A DNA stretch of 56,127 nucleotides from a virus, in IMG/VR virus record IMGVR_UViG_3300040856_002539, positions 1 to 56,127 of that record, one strand, 5' to 3'. The notes under the pieces were generated by a model. The model ran no database searches, had not been told where the DNA came from, and was given only the letters and a program-made list of their open reading frames with translations. Shown here piece by piece: positions 13,084 through 22,974 of the stretch (its first letter is position 1; the number at the start of each line of letters is the position of its first letter). The position numbers were made by a program, and so were the translations under genes.

Positions 13084-16031
13084 TAGAGTTCGGTTCCTTT
13101 TCTGGTTAGTTTGACAGTATTATGTGCATAAGTAGGAGTAAACTTAAGTCTTGCTGTTCCTCCACTGATGTCCGCAGTATAATCGCCAAGATTCTCAAGA
13201 TTTGCGATACCAGCATATTCAATTACCGAAGCATCAGTTGAAGCAGAACCAACAGATTGTAGAAGCATTACATCACTGACTTGGAAACTTTCAATCAGTG
13301 GACCAGCAACAGTAAAACTGAATCCAGTTCCAACTGTAGTATCATAAGGTGATTGTAAATCAGTATTATCAATCGTAAGTGTTTCACCTACTTCATATCC
13401 AGAACCACTGTTTGTTATGGAAACCGAAGAAACACTACCACCAATGAAGGCATTTGGGTTAGAAGAAATATCATATCCAAGAACAATAAAATCAGTGCCA
13501 GCAGAATCTTTGGTCAGTCTAAATGTATTAGAATCTATTGGGTCTAAGTAATATACTGTTGTTCCGCCATAACCAGGACCAACAAATAGATTATATGAAG
13601 TATTAAAACCAACCACACTTGTGAGTGCCGCCCCAACAAGAGGACTGATTGTTGGTGCATCAATCGTAAATGATGGATTTGTTGTATATCCAAGACCAGT
13701 TGTTGCGGTAACTTCATAGATACCAAGACCAACAGTGCTTCCAACTCCTGGAGTTGTGACTGTTGCCGTGACTGGCATATCAGCAGAAGTATAACCATAA
13801 CCAGAGTTTGTGACTTCAATACTAGTTAAAATAACATCAGTGACTGTTGCTGCTGCGCCTGAACCACCACCTCCAGTAAAACTAATGACTGGTTTTGATA
13901 TACCAAATCCTGCGCCAGGATCATCCACATCAATGTTGGTTACAATCATTTGAGTGATTGTGATTGCTGCGCCTACACCAGCAGAATCATTGGTAATTGT
14001 TACTGTTGGTGGGACGGTATATCCAGAACCAACATTCGTAATATCAATATCAACAATACTACCAGAACCATCTACAGAACCAAGAATCATTGTTGCATCA
14101 GTTCCAATACCACCTACTGGATTGATTGTAATGATTGTAGTTCCTGTATTATACCCAGTTCCAGGAGTGATTTGAATTCCAGCATCACTAATACCAAGAC
14201 CAACTCTAGTAACTGGAGTTGAAGTTGGAGTCTGGTTATAAGTAACTGTTGGTGATGAAGTATATGTAGAACCAAAACCAGTTACAGTAAATGTAGAAAT
14301 ACCAAATCCAACATATCCAGTTGCAGTTTCTCCTGTTCCAACTAGAGTACTATAAGTAACAGCAGGTGCAATATTAGTTACAATGCCAGCAGTATTTAAA
14401 GTCACATTTGTAACTTTCATTGAAACATTAGTCACAACTGCAGTGCTTCCAACGCCAACACCTGCAACTGGATTTCCTATGATAATAGGTGAATCGATGG
14501 TAATACTTGGAGTTGTCGTAAATCCTGCACCAGAAGTTGTAATTCCTATTGAAGATAGTTTTGATTGCTCATACTCAGTTGGAGACAATGTAGTATCAAG
14601 GATTACACCAAATCCTGTTGGGATTCCGGCAATACTACCAGAAGTAGTAAAGATTCCTCCAAATGACTGAGTGATTGGATATGCAGGAGCAGTTAATGTG
14701 ATTGTCGCTTCTGCTCCAGTTCCAATACCAGAAGAAATAAGAATTACATTATCATAAGTTCCAGGAGAATAGTTTAGTCCAGAACTTATTTCAGAAACAG
14801 AACCAGTTTCCAGTTGTAACTGATTATTAACCGTGACTTGTAGATTATATCTTGCGCTACGATATTGTGAAGTATTAAATGTATCGATAACAACTTCATT
14901 TGTTGAAGTTGTTGTTACAATACCTGGTGCTTCACTAAAACTTTGTGCAATGATTTGATCAGCACGAATTGTTCCATTGACATCTAAAGAATACTCTGGT
15001 TGAGTACCAATACCAAGACTTACAGAAAATGGATTGTAATAGAGACCATCAGAATCAACATAAAGACTTGAGAAACTATCAGTTGTTGGTGAGAATCCAA
15101 TATAATAAAGTTGATTATTTGAAGATTCTCTGGTCGCAACTGACAGTGCTAATCCAACTGCAGCATCTTCGCCAACAACTCCCCAGGTTGGTGGGTTAGT
15201 TCCATTAGATAAGAGTGCTTCTCCAGCATTGCCAGAACTTCCAAGATAATCATAGATTAGTCCATAGAACCTTGATGAACCAAAAACATCTAACTTATAT
15301 TCTGGTAAAGTAGAACCAATACCAACATTACTATTAAGTGTTTTGACTACAGTAGATGAAGTACCTACATTTAGGTTGTTGATAAAAATATCATCTACTG
15401 TGCTAGAATCGAAATATGAGTTATCTGCAGTAATAAATCCAACAACTGCAGTGTTGACTCCTATTTGGCCTGATACAGTTACATCACCAAGTACATCAAG
15501 TTTTTCTGTTGGAAGAGTAGAACCAATACCAACATTATTATTTCTAAAGACTACATCAGTTGCACCTTTTAAAAATCCAGTTCCAGGATCATTATATGGA
15601 ATCTCATAAGGATTCCCAGGCGCAACTAAGTCAGTAACTTGGATTCTTACGGTTGCGATGCCGGTTTGGTCTTCTGGATTGTCACCAACAAAGTCAACAG
15701 TAACACCAGCGCCAACAAAGTTGAAAAAATTAAAACTATTGGCAAGACCTACCTGAACATCATTATTAAAAACAGTAAATGAACCAGGAGATAATCCCCC
15801 AACAGAAAGTGAAGTTGATGGCAACCAATATCTCTTTCCAGTTTGCCCACCAACATTGATTAGGAGATATTGACTACCAGGAGGAGCAGGATTTGACGAA
15901 ACCGAAGAAGGCCCAATCAGGGGGTCACCTAAATCTGGTTCCGCCTGGTCTAATCCAAGAAACTCATAACGGTCACTTGTTATGCCTGATTGGGGAGTCT
16001 TTTTGACTCTCCCAGAAATTATTTTTGCCAT
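13083..16031 (-). CDS. Large repeat-rich tail protein
   Basis: 982 residues. Residues 150-380 carry four GIGS/GIGT-LP-KLDV modules; the middle 480-800 is made of repeats of the type VTNxGxGYTxxPTVTI with GAGAxAT linkers, a beta-solenoid pattern; the C-terminal 90 residues (ESFQVSDVMLLQSVGSAS...AHNTVKLTRKGTEL) are a distinct cap. It is Gly/Thr/Val-rich with almost no Cys. Most likely a fibrous virion protein; it is very variable and a possible site of recombination. Confidence 0.75.
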   Translation of the reverse strand: MAKIISGRVKKTPQSGITSDRYEFLGLDQAEPDLGDPLIGPSSVSSNPAPPGSQYLLINVGGQTGKRYWLPSTSLSVGGLSPGSFTVFNNDVQVGLANSFNFFNFVGAGVTVDFVGDNPEDQTGIATVRIQVTDLVAPGNPYEIPYNDPGTGFLKGATDVVFRNNNVGIGSTLPTEKLDVLGDVTVSGQIGVNTAVVGFITADNSYFDSSTVDDIFINNLNVGTSSTVVKTLNSNVGIGSTLPEYKLDVFGSSRFYGLIYDYLGSSGNAGEALLSNGTNPPTWGVVGEDAAVGLALSVATRESSNNQLYYIGFSPTTDSFSSLYVDSDGLYYNPFSVSLGIGTQPEYSLDVNGTIRADQIIAQSFSEAPGIVTTTSTNEVVIDTFNTSQYRSARYNLQVTVNNQLQLETGSVSEISSGLNYSPGTYDNVILISSGIGTGAEATITLTAPAYPITQSFGGIFTTSGSIAGIPTGFGVILDTTLSPTEYEQSKLSSIGITTSGAGFTTTPSITIDSPIIIGNPVAGVGVGSTAVVTNVSMKVTNVTLNTAGIVTNIAPAVTYSTLVGTGETATGYVGFGISTFTVTGFGSTYTSSPTVTYNQTPTSTPVTRVGLGISDAGIQITPGTGYNTGTTIITINPVGGIGTDATMILGSVDGSGSIVDIDITNVGSGYTVPPTVTITNDSAGVGAAITITQMIVTNIDVDDPGAGFGISKPVISFTGGGGSGAAATVTDVILTSIEVTNSGYGYTSADMPVTATVTTPGVGSTVGLGIYEVTATTGLGYTTNPSFTIDAPTISPLVGAALTSVVGFNTSYNLFVGPGYGGTTVYYLDPIDSNTFRLTKDSAGTDFIVLGYDISSNPNAFIGGSVSSVSITNSGSGYEVGETLTIDNTDLQSPYDTTVGTGFSFTVAGPLIESFQVSDVMLLQSVGSASTDASVIEYAGIANLENLGDYTADISGGTARLKFTPTYAHNTVKLTRKGTEL

Positions 16032-16035
16032 TTAC

Positions 16036-16386
16036 TTACTGTTTTGCGGTTTCAAGGATGCTTAGTACGATATTTAATTCGTTATTGCCACTTGCTTGAA
16101 TTTTTATGACATCATTGGTTTCAAGTGCTAATCTTCCATCTGGTACCAGACTTACACTATCATTTGGTGGAACATAAGCACCATTTGCAAACTTATAATC
16201 AGTTGGAGTTTCTCCTGGGCGAGAATGTAGTGCAGTCACTTGTGATGTGGTACTAGAAGTAATATTAGTAACTTGTGCCAGCAATACAATGGCAGAGACT
16301 CCAACAGGACAAGTGTAAATACCGACTGTTCCTGTTGTGATTGGTTTTCTTATTGTCTTGAAACTATTAAGTGCTACTGCTGCCAT
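16036..16386 (-). CDS. Small beta-rich virion protein
   Basis: 116 residues: FKTIRKPITTGTVGIYTCPV, VLLAQVTNITSSTTSQVT, SLVPDGRLALETNDVIKIQA, LNIVLSILETAK. Such stand-alone beta domains occur next to fibre genes in marine myoviruses. It is packed between two giant fibre genes (4 and 2 bp gaps). Confidence 0.7.
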   Translation of the reverse strand: MAAVALNSFKTIRKPITTGTVGIYTCPVGVSAIVLLAQVTNITSSTTSQVTALHSRPGETPTDYKFANGAYVPPNDSVSLVPDGRLALETNDVIKIQASGNNELNIVLSILETAKQ

Positions 16387-16388
16387 TT

Positions 16389-19300
16389 TTAGTTACCTAG
16401 TGCGATGATAAGTGGTGTTACTGTATTTAATATACTTTGGCTGAATGCTCTACCAGAAATAGTTCCAGTTAATTGATTGATTGTTAAATCATCACCAATT
16501 TTGAAGTTACCTGCTTGATCTGTGCTAGTATACACAATTTCGCCCCCATTTAATTTGATTACTTCATTTTCTTGTATAACAACCCCACCAAGAGCAGGTT
16601 TTGCGAGATTGATGTCATTTCCAGAGCCAACCCATTCGAAAGAATGTGATGATGTAATCTGGAGACTCAATCGATTGAAATAAACTGTAGTTCCAGTACT
16701 TACTGTATTATTTAGATTTGTATTGAGAGTGACTGTCGATATTCCAGAACTTGGTAATGTTGCGGACTCTACAGTATAATATATTGGATATAGATTTAGT
16801 GATGCACTTGCGGTTACTCCAGCACCTGTAGGTCCACTGATAGTAATTTGTGGATTATCGTCTAATCTATACTGACTACCAGTACTGATGATATCAATTG
16901 ATGATACTTGACCAAAAGCGTTGATACTAGCAACTGCTTCTGCACGAATGCCATTAGGACCAGTTGGTAAATCGACTATTACTGTCGGTGCCTGGGTATA
17001 TCCAAATCCCCCATCAGTAACGGTAATACTTTCCACACTATAATATAATTCACCAAAGTGTAATGTTTGTCCATCATAAGGTCTTAGATTTCCAATATCA
17101 GAAACTTCAATAATTGATTGTTCTGCCACAGCATCTGTATTTGCGATGCCAGTATGGTGATAAATTGATTTTGTATTATAATTCCCAACGCCGTCGCTAA
17201 CTAGACCCTTGGTACCAAAAGAAGAGTTAGAGTTTGTAATATCACACTGACCACCAGAGCCAGTAAAGATTGCAATATCATCACAAATGGTAAAGATAGA
17301 AACCAGTTGAGCATAAGCACCATTGGTGATTGAAACTCCAATGCCACCTTGGTTATATTGAGTATATGAGTCAACACTCATTGTGCCAGTTACGCCAATG
17401 TCATCTTGGTCTCCTGGCTCTGCCTCAAATCCATCAACCTTCATTCCAATACTTCCTGGGACAAAGTTTGTGCAGTTTCTTATGTATGGGCCTTGTGTGA
17501 TTGGGCCAACTCCGGGAGAATATGGTGGAAATACAACACCACCACCCTCATAAGTATGTGGAATAGTAGAAACGCCAGTATTGACAACAAATGTAGTTCC
17601 TTCACCAATAACTTCGGTAACTCTAAAGTCATATCCAAGATTGCCTGTTGGATATAGAGTAGTCGTTCCCGCACCACTAGTACAAGAGAACTCTAAGTCT
17701 TGGAGTCTTACGAACTGACCCACTTTAACTACAGCGCCTGGAGCAGTAATTGTTGTAACTCCAGTTGTATTATCATAAGAAGCAGTGGTAACACCAATGG
17801 CACGATTGACTACAAATCCACCACCGACATAATTGTGCGCAATGGTAGAAACTCCTGTATTGACGACAAAAGAACCATCATTGTTAATTGCTGTAACATC
17901 AAATAAGTAACCATATTTACCTGATGGATATCTTTGTGTGCCAATCGAACCACCGGAAGTACAATCGAATAGTAAATCTCTAATTTCTACAATATCTCCA
18001 GGTTTAACTGATAGTGTTGGAGCAAGAATCGTGGTCTCACCAGAAGTATTATCATAAACGGCACTCGTAATTCCAATGATGGTGGCGAATCCGATGCCAG
18101 AATTTCCTGGGAATGATGTAGTGATTCCAGAGGTGGATCCATACCCTAAGATTGTAGTCACGACTCCCACACAAGACTTTATCGCAGAAACAACATTTGC
18201 GCATCCATCGATGGCATTATTGAACCCAGTGTTTGGATCTACTTGGATGGATAAGTCTTTTACCTGGATATATTCATTTTGGAAGTTTACATATTTTTGT
18301 ATTGTTCCTCCAGAAACATAAGTGTGCGGGAGGGTGGACTGCCCAACAACAACCTCAAAGGTATTTGAATCTACTACTGATTTTACATTAAAAATATATC
18401 CTAGGTTTCCACTTGGATAAGTAACCACACCAGGGCCAGACGGACAAGTAAATCCAAGTCCTACTATTTTTACTGCGTTGTCTTTTTGGAGTCCATGATT
18501 CGATGCAGTGATAGTTGTAATTCCAGTAGAATTGTTGTATACGGCATTTGTTACTGATTTTTCGCCTCCTTCGGGAAACCCTCCCCAAGTTGAATTATTA
18601 ATGATTGCTCTCGCAATTCCAAAAGAGTAATCAACGGTTGATATAGTTTGTTCTACTTCTCCTGGATTTTTTAGAATTTGTGGGATAAGATTCCAGTTTT
18701 CATCGTAATATGATTTGCCAGCAGCAACGCAACGACTATTTCCTCCTCTGGTGACATCATGAATCACACATTTCCAAATATCTTTTATGTCATCTGCGCA
18801 ATCTACACTCTCCAGATTCACCCCATAAATTGTAGTAATTCCAGATACATTATTATAATCGTCAAGAATACTGGTTACTATACCAGCAAGAGTTTCTATT
18901 GTTTGAATTGTGTCAGTGCAGCCACCACTTACTACAACGGGAGAATAACTACTCGTATCTTGTAAGAGTGAGCTATAGGTAGTTCCACCATATGGAATAT
19001 TATTAATAACAAATGTGACTATCCCAACAGCATGATTTATTGCCGAAATGGTTGCTTCTTTGACGCTATATCCATTCAAATCGGTTCCAGTGATATGGAG
19101 TAAACTTCCTCCATCATCATAATATGATAGTCCAGCGCCAATTACTTTTTTATTACTTCCGGCCTTTAAGTCATAAGAAATAGAACGAAGAATGTCTTTG
19201 ATGTCATCTTCGCAATTAACTGGGTCTGTTGCAATTCCAGAAGAGTTTACTATAGTGAATGCTGGAGTTTTATAGTCAGTTGAAGTCAAAAACCCAATTG

Positions 19301-21395
19301 CTTCTGCTGCTATAAAATCGAGATTCAAATCAATAAGTCTTGCTGCATCTTGTTCTCTATGATTTCCAGCAAATCCACTGAATCCACTGGTTAAGAATCC
19401 AACAGATTCGTTTGCGATATAATCTAAATTATAACGAATCATTCTTGATGCATCAAAGAATCTATCAGTGGATACACCAAGTAGAGGTTGTAATGCTATA
19501 ATAGAAGCTCCATTGGTCATCTGAGGACCAATAAAACTCAAGTCCGTTACGTGGCAACTATTATTTACATAAAATAAGTCTCTATCTGGATATTTTGGTG
19601 TTACTACACAGTTACGAAGTTCTGTTCCCTCCACTGCAACTCTTTTCGCAAGTGTTATTGGATTTTCTTCAACATAAACACCAGGGAAGACCTTAATGGT
19701 ATCTCCTGGAAATGCAATTGCAGCTGCTGCTTTGATTGTTCTCTTGGAATCACTCTCCGTGAGTCCACTATTGGTGTCACTACCATTTTGTGTTACAAAG
19801 ATTGTCTTACCGATTGGGAAGTAAGAATCAATATTGACTACGCCTTTTCCTTGTGCTTGGGTAGATGATAATCTAACCCCAATACCTGCTGTGATTTGGG
19901 TAACAATTCCAGCAAGTGCTTCGCCACTTCCAAAATATGTAAGAGCATCAACTGTAGTTGCAGTTACGGTTTCTGCTACTGATACATTTGTTGCTGTGAG
20001 GAATCCAACAGTTGCTGTACCAGATACATTAATGTCTGCTGCAGTAACGAACCCAACAGTTGCTGTACCAGATACATTAATGTCTGCTGCAGTAACGAAC
20101 CCAACAGTTGCTGTGGTTCCAACGCTAATACTACCAGATACATTGATATTCCCACCAATATCAAGTCTTTCTGTTGGAGATGTTGAACCAATACCAAGAT
20201 TTCCTGGATTAGAAATAAAAACTAACTCACTCTTTGCAATTCCAATTGATCGGAACCCGGAGTCTTCTGCAAATGTTGGATAATAAGTAGTTGTTGTACT
20301 TATGTTTTGGATTGCGGTATTTGATGCTGCCGACCAATTTGGGGGTAATCCAGAACCTCTAGAGACCAATACTTCGCCATCAAGTCCAGCATAAAACTCT
20401 CTTGCGATATTGATTTCTGTTTCTATTGAGGTACCGAATCTATTGTGGTTTGGTAATATTCCAATAGAATTGATGCCAACAGAAATGACAACTGTTCCAG
20501 GATTTATGTCTGTCCCTGCATCATCAACAAAGTCAGAAATTTCAATTCCCGTGGTATCTATCCCACTAATAATACTTCTATCAGTACCAGAAAGAATGCC
20601 AACTCTAGATGTTAATTGACCTCCCTCAAGATATAATGAACCTCCAAGTAATGTTGTTCCTCTAATATCTAAGTCATAGTTTGGTTGATTGGTTTTGATG
20701 CCAACTTGACCGTCATTGTCAATAATAAAAGAAGTGCTGTCTGGGTTGGTATTATCTTCGACTCTTAATGCATTACCAGTTCCAGTTTGTGTGATTCTTA
20801 CTAAATCACTTGAAGTTGATCCAGAGAATATGCCAGAGTTAAATGTACTAACTCCACTAACAGATAATTGAGTTACTGATGTGATACCTCCAATAACATT
20901 AATTGCTGTTGTTGCTGTAGCAGCATTGACTGCATTTGGAGTAGTCCAAACTGGAGGGAGATTATTTCCTTGTGATACTAGAGTTTGTCCAGATTTGCCA
21001 GATATCTTGTATCTTAAAAATGTGAATGATGTTGTTGCTACTCCAGAAGAATTAGTGTGATTTGGAAGAATTGATAAGGAACTACTTCCAATCGCAGTAA
21101 TTCTGGTGTTACTTTGAAGATATGTGCCGGTTAAATAATCTCCAACAAAAAGACTACTTGTGTCAATACCAGAAATGGTAACAAGTGAAGTTGTAGATAC
21201 AATACCAGTTGTAGTTTTTATTGTTGGAGTATCGTTTGGGAGATAAATTCCACCAGATAATGAGAGATTTCCGTTTACTGATAAAAGATAATCTGGAAGA
21301 GTTGTTCCGATACCTACACTTTGCCCTTCTGTGTAGATTAGATTTTCTGCAACTTCAATGCCATTTTTTACGACAAAGTTTTTGCTGATTGCCAT
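16389..21395 (-). CDS. Giant tail fibre/virion protein with pectate-lyase-like beta-helix
   Basis: 1668 residues. Residues 1-500 hold several VGIGTTLPxxLLSVNG and GIGSTSPTERLDIGG modules and a three-fold 16-residue repeat. From about 525 (IFVTQNGSDTNSGLT, then FPGDTIKVFPGVYVEENPI) a right-handed beta-helix begins, as in pectate lyases and tailspikes. Later repeats (VTTASYDNTTGVTTITAP) and a C-terminal part follow. No catalytic residues can be assigned. A structural or host-recognition role is inferred. The ATG is 38 bp below an ATAAATA box. Confidence 0.8.
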   Translation of the reverse strand: MAISKNFVVKNGIEVAENLIYTEGQSVGIGTTLPDYLLSVNGNLSLSGGIYLPNDTPTIKTTTGIVSTTSLVTISGIDTSSLFVGDYLTGTYLQSNTRITAIGSSSLSILPNHTNSSGVATTSFTFLRYKISGKSGQTLVSQGNNLPPVWTTPNAVNAATATTAINVIGGITSVTQLSVSGVSTFNSGIFSGSTSSDLVRITQTGTGNALRVEDNTNPDSTSFIIDNDGQVGIKTNQPNYDLDIRGTTLLGGSLYLEGGQLTSRVGILSGTDRSIISGIDTTGIEISDFVDDAGTDINPGTVVISVGINSIGILPNHNRFGTSIETEINIAREFYAGLDGEVLVSRGSGLPPNWSAASNTAIQNISTTTTYYPTFAEDSGFRSIGIAKSELVFISNPGNLGIGSTSPTERLDIGGNINVSGSISVGTTATVGFVTAADINVSGTATVGFVTAADINVSGTATVGFLTATNVSVAETVTATTVDALTYFGSGEALAGIVTQITAGIGVRLSSTQAQGKGVVNIDSYFPIGKTIFVTQNGSDTNSGLTESDSKRTIKAAAAIAFPGDTIKVFPGVYVEENPITLAKRVAVEGTELRNCVVTPKYPDRDLFYVNNSCHVTDLSFIGPQMTNGASIIALQPLLGVSTDRFFDASRMIRYNLDYIANESVGFLTSGFSGFAGNHREQDAARLIDLNLDFIAAEAIGFLTSTDYKTPAFTIVNSSGIATDPVNCEDDIKDILRSISYDLKAGSNKKVIGAGLSYYDDGGSLLHITGTDLNGYSVKEATISAINHAVGIVTFVINNIPYGGTTYSSLLQDTSSYSPVVVSGGCTDTIQTIETLAGIVTSILDDYNNVSGITTIYGVNLESVDCADDIKDIWKCVIHDVTRGGNSRCVAAGKSYYDENWNLIPQILKNPGEVEQTISTVDYSFGIARAIINNSTWGGFPEGGEKSVTNAVYNNSTGITTITASNHGLQKDNAVKIVGLGFTCPSGPGVVTYPSGNLGYIFNVKSVVDSNTFEVVVGQSTLPHTYVSGGTIQKYVNFQNEYIQVKDLSIQVDPNTGFNNAIDGCANVVSAIKSCVGVVTTILGYGSTSGITTSFPGNSGIGFATIIGITSAVYDNTSGETTILAPTLSVKPGDIVEIRDLLFDCTSGGSIGTQRYPSGKYGYLFDVTAINNDGSFVVNTGVSTIAHNYVGGGFVVNRAIGVTTASYDNTTGVTTITAPGAVVKVGQFVRLQDLEFSCTSGAGTTTLYPTGNLGYDFRVTEVIGEGTTFVVNTGVSTIPHTYEGGGVVFPPYSPGVGPITQGPYIRNCTNFVPGSIGMKVDGFEAEPGDQDDIGVTGTMSVDSYTQYNQGGIGVSITNGAYAQLVSIFTICDDIAIFTGSGGQCDITNSNSSFGTKGLVSDGVGNYNTKSIYHHTGIANTDAVAEQSIIEVSDIGNLRPYDGQTLHFGELYYSVESITVTDGGFGYTQAPTVIVDLPTGPNGIRAEAVASINAFGQVSSIDIISTGSQYRLDDNPQITISGPTGAGVTASASLNLYPIYYTVESATLPSSGISTVTLNTNLNNTVSTGTTVYFNRLSLQITSSHSFEWVGSGNDINLAKPALGGVVIQENEVIKLNGGEIVYTSTDQAGNFKIGDDLTINQLTGTISGRAFSQSILNTVTPLIIALGN
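20005..20117 (-). repeat. 48 bp tandem repeat (two full copies plus a partial)
   Basis: Units 20005-20052 and 20053-20100 are identical and a third starts at 20101. Each encodes 16 residues (AADINVSGTATVGFVT) in the giant fibre gene. Perfect identity points to recent expansion by slippage or recombination. Confidence 0.85.
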
Positions 21396-21432
21396 CTTTC
21401 TCCTTAGAGGTTCACTATCCCCTCTTTTTTAT

Positions 21433-21439
21433 TATTTAT
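21433..21439 (-). promoter_or_regulatory. Late-type promoter box ATAAATA
   Basis: AATAAATAATAA on the minus strand, 38 bp before ATG 21395 in a 56 bp gap that has no other feature. Confidence 0.5.
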
Positions 21440-21451
21440 TTAATTAAAATA

Positions 21452-22966
21452 TTATACCGTCAAATTATTAAATGGGAATGAACCAATAACTCTATTTAAA
21501 CTATAACTTGGAGTTCCTTCAGATGGAGAAGGAGACCATAATTCATCACCAATCGAATTATTAATTAAACTATAAATATTTCCTCCTCTAGAGTCTCCTG
21601 GAAAAAACGCTCTTCCGCAAGGAAATGATAGTCCATTGTAACCAAAACCCACTCCAAATGTACCTGGAGGTGCAGGATTTGTGTAAAACGCATAACATAA
21701 TACACCTTCAGCGAAAAACCCTTGTCCAGTAAGAGTTGGGTGTGATGGATTTTGCGAACACACATGCCTTCCTGTTGATCGATTATAATACCTATAAATG
21801 GGTCTTATAAAATAAGTAGTAGATGGTGGTGGCGGTGGCTGTGGTGGTGGTGGAGGTGGTGGTGGAGGAGCACTTCTTGTAGTAATACTCCAATCTGCGA
21901 TAGTATTTCCTACAGTTAAATTAGTAGACACTGCACTACTATAAGAACCAGAAGATGTTAATCTAAGTCTTATTTTATCATTATTTACAACTTCAATTGG
22001 AGTATCTGTAAAGTTTTTTATAATAGAACTATTTCTTTCTACTTGATAACTTGCAGAAGAGTTTGATAGTGTTACTGGAAGATCTGAATTTAAACTTAAA
22101 CCCGAAACAGTGATTTGATCGCTATCTGTAGTAGTGCTTAACTGCAAATTACTTTGATCTGTAAAATCAACTGGTGTAAAAAGAATGTTAAGGTTTTCTT
22201 GTTCTGTTGTAACAGACCAGTCTGCACCATATGCACCAATCTGATATTGATTAAATGTAGTTGTGTTAAATAAACTTGAAGAAGTTGTTTCTAATTTTAT
22301 AGAATCTCCATTAAAAACAGGATAAGAAGATCCCCGATTAATTCCATTTACAATAACAGAACCAATTCCTAAAGTAACACTATAGTCAAAAGAAAAACCA
22401 GACTCTAAACCTGATACTATAATTTCATTACTTTGTGTGGTAGTATTTGTTGTTGTAGAACCAATTGAAGTAAATGTAAAAGTATCTGGTATATCATCAA
22501 TGGGTCTAGTTCTTACAATCCAATCTTGCGTAGATTTTCCAACAGAAACATTTACAGTATATGTCTTATTAAAATCTTCTTTTACTAATCTTTCTGGAAT
22601 TAAAGATAAATTAATTGATTGATTGTTTTTTACAAATGCATTAACAGTACCTCGCCCAATAGATGGTCGAAACCTAGTATTTGGTTCTGAATATTCATCA
22701 AAACTTGCTTCATTTACAAAACTATTATCAAATCTTACTGTTTGATTGTTATCAAAAACATTTGATACTAAAGAATATGAACAACCAATACTTACTCGAA
22801 TTGGAAGTGGGGACTTTATTCCAGTAATTTTAGCATACCCAGAAATATATTCATTTCCAGGTTCTACTTCAGTTAAATCAACCCAATCAAAAGGATCGGG
22901 TAATTCTACAATAAATGGCCTATATGCATATTCCGATGCGTTTCCGAATCCTCCAAGTATTGGCAT
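21452..22966 (-). CDS. Virion protein with polyproline linker and DUF5648-like C-terminal domain
   Basis: 504 residues. Residues 1-360 are Ser/Thr/Asn-rich repeats (about 90 residues each, ending in a TxxADWSVTT-like strand), like Ig-type repeats. A proline run (about 365-380, at least nine consecutive Pro) links to a C-terminal domain beginning YFIRPIYRYYNRSTGRHVCS and continuing FAEGVLCYAFYTN, resembling the YR-Y-N-x-G-H pattern of DUF5648 surface domains. It is unusual in that both linker and tip are rare in T4-like fibres. A host-binding role is inferred. Confidence 0.65.
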   Translation of the reverse strand: MPILGGFGNASEYAYRPFIVELPDPFDWVDLTEVEPGNEYISGYAKITGIKSPLPIRVSIGCSYSLVSNVFDNNQTVRFDNSFVNEASFDEYSEPNTRFRPSIGRGTVNAFVKNNQSINLSLIPERLVKEDFNKTYTVNVSVGKSTQDWIVRTRPIDDIPDTFTFTSIGSTTTNTTTQSNEIIVSGLESGFSFDYSVTLGIGSVIVNGINRGSSYPVFNGDSIKLETTSSSLFNTTTFNQYQIGAYGADWSVTTEQENLNILFTPVDFTDQSNLQLSTTTDSDQITVSGLSLNSDLPVTLSNSSASYQVERNSSIIKNFTDTPIEVVNNDKIRLRLTSSGSYSSAVSTNLTVGNTIADWSITTRSAPPPPPPPPPQPPPPPSTTYFIRPIYRYYNRSTGRHVCSQNPSHPTLTGQGFFAEGVLCYAFYTNPAPPGTFGVGFGYNGLSFPCGRAFFPGDSRGGNIYSLINNSIGDELWSPSPSEGTPSYSLNRVIGSFPFNNLTV

Positions 22967-22974
22967 ATTTTACC

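Noticed and set aside
13950-21100. Plus-strand ORFs inside the giant fibre genes
   Set aside because: They mirror the Gly/Thr/Val repeats of the minus-strand genes, are Pro/Cys/Ser-rich, and have no ribosome-binding sites.
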